A stretch of DNA of 22,761 nt from a virus: positions 1 through 22,761 of the IMG/VR virus record IMGVR_UViG_3300012988_000042, one strand, 5' to 3'. The notes beneath the pieces were generated by a model. It was not told the DNA's origin, made no database searches, and saw only the letters and a program-made list of their open reading frames with translations. Every line of letters begins with the position of its first letter. Position 1 is the stretch's first letter. Positions 19,552 to 22,761 of this stretch are shown here, piece by piece. The position numbers and the translations under genes are program-made.

Positions 19552-22146
19552 GTGTCTCTCGGTCCCGAGTGGGGCAATGCCCACATCGAGGTCCACGCGG
19601 ACACCTCTCCGCTGCGCCGCGAACTGCGTGCCGCCGCCGCCACGTCCGGCAAGGAGTTCGGCAAGGACTGGGGTGACGCGGCCGAGACGGAACTCGGCAA
19701 GGAACTGAGCGTCCTGGGCCGCCACATCGAGACCGCCATGAAGGGCCGTGGCGAGGACGCCGGTACCAACTGGGGCGACGAGTTCGAGAACGGCCTGCGT
19801 CGGCGCCTAAAGCGCTTCGACATGAACATCATCGAGTCGGCCCTCTCCGGCGACTGGTCGTTCGCCATCGAGCAGTTCGGCGGACTGGACCAGGCCCTCG
19901 ACGGGCTGCACGCCAAGTTCGAGCAGATGCGCCAGGACTCGGGCCTGTCGTCGGCGGCCTTCCAGGACATGGAGGGGTCGCTGCTGAACTGGTCGCAGCG
20001 CATCCGCCACGACAACGCCTTCCAGGTGCTGCACGACGACGCGTTGAAGATGAACGCTGAGTTCGACCGCTCCAAGAAGGAGGCGGCCGACTTCGACAAG
20101 GCGCTGACGCAGGCGTTCAACGACATCGAGGACGCCGCCCACAAGGCGAACAAGGAGTTCGACCGCACCTCCACTGCGAAGGCGCGCGAGGAGTACGCCG
20201 CGCTGCACCGCGAGTCCAAGGCCCTGCACTTCGAGATCACGAAGATGTTGAAGGCCCACGACGACGAGGACCGTGCCCTCCAGCGCACCCGCGACTCGGC
20301 ACATGCCGCAGCCCTGGAGTTCGAGAAGGTGGGTGGGGCGGTCCGTGGGGCGGTGCGGAACTTCTCCCTGGCTGGGCGCCTGAAGGGATCGCGCAACAAC
20401 TTCATCAACCTGCTCGGTGTCATGGGTGTGGCGGCCGAGAACTTCGGCGACGGCCTGCTGAAGGTCCTGACCAGCGGTCAGATCCCCGCCGCCATCGCCA
20501 CGTTCACCTCCAACTTCCGGGGACTCGGCGACGTGTTCCGGGACCAGGGCGTGCTGGGCGGGTTGAAGGAGTTCGGCAACGCCTTGAAGGGCGGGCTCGG
20601 TGGGCTGACGGAGGGTGGCGGCAAGGGCGGCATCACCGGTGCCATCCTCGGTGCGGTGGCCGGGTTCCTCCAGTTGGCGCAGGCCATCGGCGCCGTGGTG
20701 CTGATCATCGGCTCCCTGAACGTGGTCGCCCCCGCCATCACCGGTCTGCTGGGCATCCTCACCGCACTGGCGAGCAGCGTCGCGTTCGCCCTCGCCGGGT
20801 TCCTGCTGCCCATCGGCCCCGCCGCCCTGGCCGCTGCCGCCGGTGTGGGTGCGCTGGTCGTCGCGTTCAAGGACGCAGGCGACGAGACAAAGAAGGCGGT
20901 CCAGCCGTTCAAGGACTTCTTCAAGGAGATCAAGAAGCCCGTCCAGGACGCGCTGTTCCGAAACCTGACGGCCCAGGTCGAGGGGTTGAAGGGCGTCCTG
21001 AACAACTTCCTCGGCCCGCTGCTGATCGCCGCCGCTGGCGAACTGAGCCGGGTGTTCGACTACGTGGTGCTGGCGCTGAACCGGCCGGACGTGCAGAACA
21101 CGCTGCGCATCCTGGGCGAGACGCTGCCCCCGATCCTGCACGACCTTGGCACGGCGCTGACGGACTTCGTCACCGGGCTGCTGGGGTTCTTCGCGCCCAT
21201 CGCCACCTTCACGCAGATCATCGCGCAGAACATCGCCGACGCCGCGTGGCAGTTCTCCCAGTGGGCGAACTCCGCTGAGGGCCAGACCGCCATCGGTGAC
21301 TTCTTCGCTGGGGCTTCGGCTTCCGCGCAGATCCTGTGGGACCTGATCGTCAACGTCGGTGCCGCACTGGGCACGCTGTTCTCGCAGGGCAAGGAGACCG
21401 GCGACGGCTTCCTCCAGAAGATCGTGGAGATCGTCCAGAAGTTCACCGACTGGGCCAACTCTGACGAGGGCCGCGCGAAGATCGCATCCTGGATGGCGTT
21501 CGCCAGGGACCTGGCGGGGCAGTTGTGGGCGGCTATCGAGACGGTCGGCCGGATGATCGCCCGCCTGGACACCCCGGAGAACCGGGCTGCTCTGCTGTCC
21601 CTCATCGGTGCGTTCACCTCCATCCTGGACGCCATCGGGAAGGTTGCCGCTGCGGTGGCTCCGCTGGCCCCAGCGTTCAACATCGCGTTCCGCGTCATCG
21701 GTGCACTCGCGCAGTCTGCGGCTGGTCTGATCCAGAACATCGCCACCGCCATCGAGAACGTCATCCGCGCACTGGGCCGCATCACCGTCCCGTCCGCGCT
21801 GCGCACCCTGGCCGAACTGGTCGGCAAGGTGTCAGGCAACATGCCGAACCTGCCGAAGACCGCGACGGGTGGCATGTTCTTCAACGCCCAGGCGCGCATC
21901 ATCGGTGAGGCTGGGCCGGAGGCGGTCGTCCCACTGAACCGGCCCCTGGCCCAGGTGGACCCGTCGGTGCGCTGGCTGTCCGCGCTGGCTCAGGGTAAGA
22001 CCGGTGGGCTCGGCGCCCAGGGTGCGCCGAGTTCAGGCCGTACGATCACGGTGATGGAGGGTGCCATCCAGGTCAGCGCCCCCGTACGCAACGAAGCGCT
22101 CGTCGCGAGCATGGTGCTCGACGGCCTCGTCTCCCGAGTCAAGTAG
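19552..22146 (+). CDS. Tape measure protein
   Basis: I place the start at GTG 19552 (864 residues), five bases after GGAGG and eight after AAGGAGG; the in-frame GTG at 19546 overlaps the ribosome binding site. It sets tail length and is ejected with DNA. Residues 1-280 are charged and mostly helical with coiled-coil character (KALTQAFNDIEDAAHKANKE). A long hydrophobic region at about 360-438 (VVLIIGSLNVVAPAITGLLG, LAGFLLPIGPAALAAAAG) may form membrane-spanning helices during DNA entry. The C-terminus has the classical ARIIGEAGPEAVVPLNRPL motif. There is no clear lysozyme or peptidase motif. By the usual relation of about 0.15 nm per residue the tail should be near 130 nm long. Confidence 0.92.
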   Translation: MSLGPEWGNAHIEVHADTSPLRRELRAAAATSGKEFGKDWGDAAETELGKELSVLGRHIETAMKGRGEDAGTNWGDEFENGLRRRLKRFDMNIIESALSGDWSFAIEQFGGLDQALDGLHAKFEQMRQDSGLSSAAFQDMEGSLLNWSQRIRHDNAFQVLHDDALKMNAEFDRSKKEAADFDKALTQAFNDIEDAAHKANKEFDRTSTAKAREEYAALHRESKALHFEITKMLKAHDDEDRALQRTRDSAHAAALEFEKVGGAVRGAVRNFSLAGRLKGSRNNFINLLGVMGVAAENFGDGLLKVLTSGQIPAAIATFTSNFRGLGDVFRDQGVLGGLKEFGNALKGGLGGLTEGGGKGGITGAILGAVAGFLQLAQAIGAVVLIIGSLNVVAPAITGLLGILTALASSVAFALAGFLLPIGPAALAAAAGVGALVVAFKDAGDETKKAVQPFKDFFKEIKKPVQDALFRNLTAQVEGLKGVLNNFLGPLLIAAAGELSRVFDYVVLALNRPDVQNTLRILGETLPPILHDLGTALTDFVTGLLGFFAPIATFTQIIAQNIADAAWQFSQWANSAEGQTAIGDFFAGASASAQILWDLIVNVGAALGTLFSQGKETGDGFLQKIVEIVQKFTDWANSDEGRAKIASWMAFARDLAGQLWAAIETVGRMIARLDTPENRAALLSLIGAFTSILDAIGKVAAAVAPLAPAFNIAFRVIGALAQSAAGLIQNIATAIENVIRALGRITVPSALRTLAELVGKVSGNMPNLPKTATGGMFFNAQARIIGEAGPEAVVPLNRPLAQVDPSVRWLSALAQGKTGGLGAQGAPSSGRTITVMEGAIQVSAPVRNEALVASMVLDGLVSRVK

Positions 22147-22154
22147 GAGGTCTG

Positions 22155-22761
22155 GTGTTCGACGGCTACTTGTCTCTCGGCGGCACGGAGATCATCAACT
22201 CCGAGCGCATCGGTGCCTACGTGCGCAACCTGATCCCCACCCTGCCGTTGAAGGTGGACTGCTGCGACTGCACCGACCTGGCCGCGTTCCTCGGGGACGC
22301 GCCGTACGCGTCGCCGCTCCAGGACGAGCCCGGCTGGTTCAGCCCGTTCCGCACGGAGTCCACCGACTTCCTCGGCCTGCTCCCGTTGTCACTGGAGGGG
22401 TTCGAGGACTCCACCCGCCAGGTCCCCATCACCGAGGTGACTGGACCCGGGTCGGTGTCGGGCCGTCCGCGTGACGCCAGTCGTGACGTGCGGGTGACGG
22501 CGCTCATGATCGCGAGCAGCGAGAAGGGCATGGAACTGGGCATGTCCTGGCTGCGTGACGCGCTGGCCGGGTCCGGCTGCGCGGAGGGTGACTGCTCCGG
22601 GGATGACCTGTGCTACCTGGCGGCGTGTCCGTCCATGTGTGACGACGACCTGGTGGTCGACATCCTGGACGTGGACTACCGCAACCTGGCCACGCAGGCT
22701 CGCGCCGACGAGCGGGCGCTGTGGACCCCGTCGAGCGGGGCGATGGCTGACGGGTTCTACG
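22155..22761 (+). CDS. Minor tail protein (partial, cut by window edge)
   Basis: A frame opens at GTG 22155, four bases after TAGGAGG, and stays open to the right edge (202 codons). It begins MFDGYLSLGGTEIINSERI, with a Cys cluster C36-C37-x-C39 (VDCCDCTDLAAFLGD), then DEPGWFSPFRTESTDFLGLL, SRDVRVTALMIASSEKGMEL and WLRDALAGSGC. Five further Cys lie between 142 and 162. This is the pattern of the first minor tail protein after the tape measure gene in many actinophages, probably a distal-tail or baseplate component. Its C-terminal part, including any host-binding domain, lies outside the window. Confidence 0.75.
   Translation, partial: MFDGYLSLGGTEIINSERIGAYVRNLIPTLPLKVDCCDCTDLAAFLGDAPYASPLQDEPGWFSPFRTESTDFLGLLPLSLEGFEDSTRQVPITEVTGPGSVSGRPRDASRDVRVTALMIASSEKGMELGMSWLRDALAGSGCAEGDCSGDDLCYLAACPSMCDDDLVVDILDVDYRNLATQARADERALWTPSSGAMADGFY

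Overview
This window is part of the genome of a tailed double-stranded DNA phage (siphovirus-like) that infects a high-GC actinobacterium. The evidence is the very strong G/C bias at third codon positions, frequent GTG starts, GGAGG-type ribosome binding sites, tightly packed genes with ATGA/TGATG overlaps, and a complete run of virion genes whose cysteine-rich connector and tail proteins look like those of actinobacteriophages. The exact host genus cannot be read from the sequence. The left edge cuts a leftward gene and the right edge cuts a rightward gene, so this is an internal slice, not a whole genome.

Layout. 1-149 is a leftward partial membrane protein. 190-1304 holds a small acidic protein and an amidase endolysin, closed by a strong hairpin terminator. 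1396-5765 is the packaging block: a papain-like peptidase, a ParB-like protein, a probable small terminase, two small proteins (one ribbon-helix-helix-like), a 54-residue zinc-knuckle-like protein, the large terminase and a DUF1360-type membrane protein. 5773-9950 carries the portal and an 804-residue MuF-protease fusion. 9977-13099 is a cassette of five genes lying where a scaffold gene might be expected: a 50-residue protein, two tandem paralogues, a beta-rich protein and a protein with fourteen 21-residue repeats. I infer these are head decoration or fibre proteins. 13246-14973 is the major capsid protein, with an acidic N-terminal scaffold-like region, followed by a strong terminator. 15043-16987 holds a capsid-associated protein, a small helical protein and a probable major tail protein with a PKD/Ig-like tail domain. 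17053-18808 is the head-tail connector set. 18862-19484 encodes the tail assembly chaperones, linked by an apparent -1 frameshift. 19552-22146 is the tape measure protein, and 22155 to the right edge is a minor tail protein.

How it works together. TerS/TerL and the portal package DNA. The capsid protein assembles, probably through its own N-terminal scaffold region, and is matured by the protease. Adaptor and completion proteins join the head to a tail built around the tape measure. The endolysin, possibly helped by the peptidase, acts at lysis or entry.

Most notable signals: (i) an in-frame internal start with a strong ribosome binding site at the MuF/protease boundary; (ii) a recurring TANNNT-N5-7-ATG arrangement suggesting leaderless transcripts in the packaging block; (iii) the 14-fold repeat protein and the paralogous pair just before the capsid gene; (iv) four long, near-perfect intergenic hairpins that split the late region into transcription segments, one with an adjoining palindrome next to the tape measure ribosome binding site. 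I found no tRNA, CRISPR array, insertion sequence or integrase in the window. No gene-free stretch exceeds 300 bases; the longest is 13100-13245.
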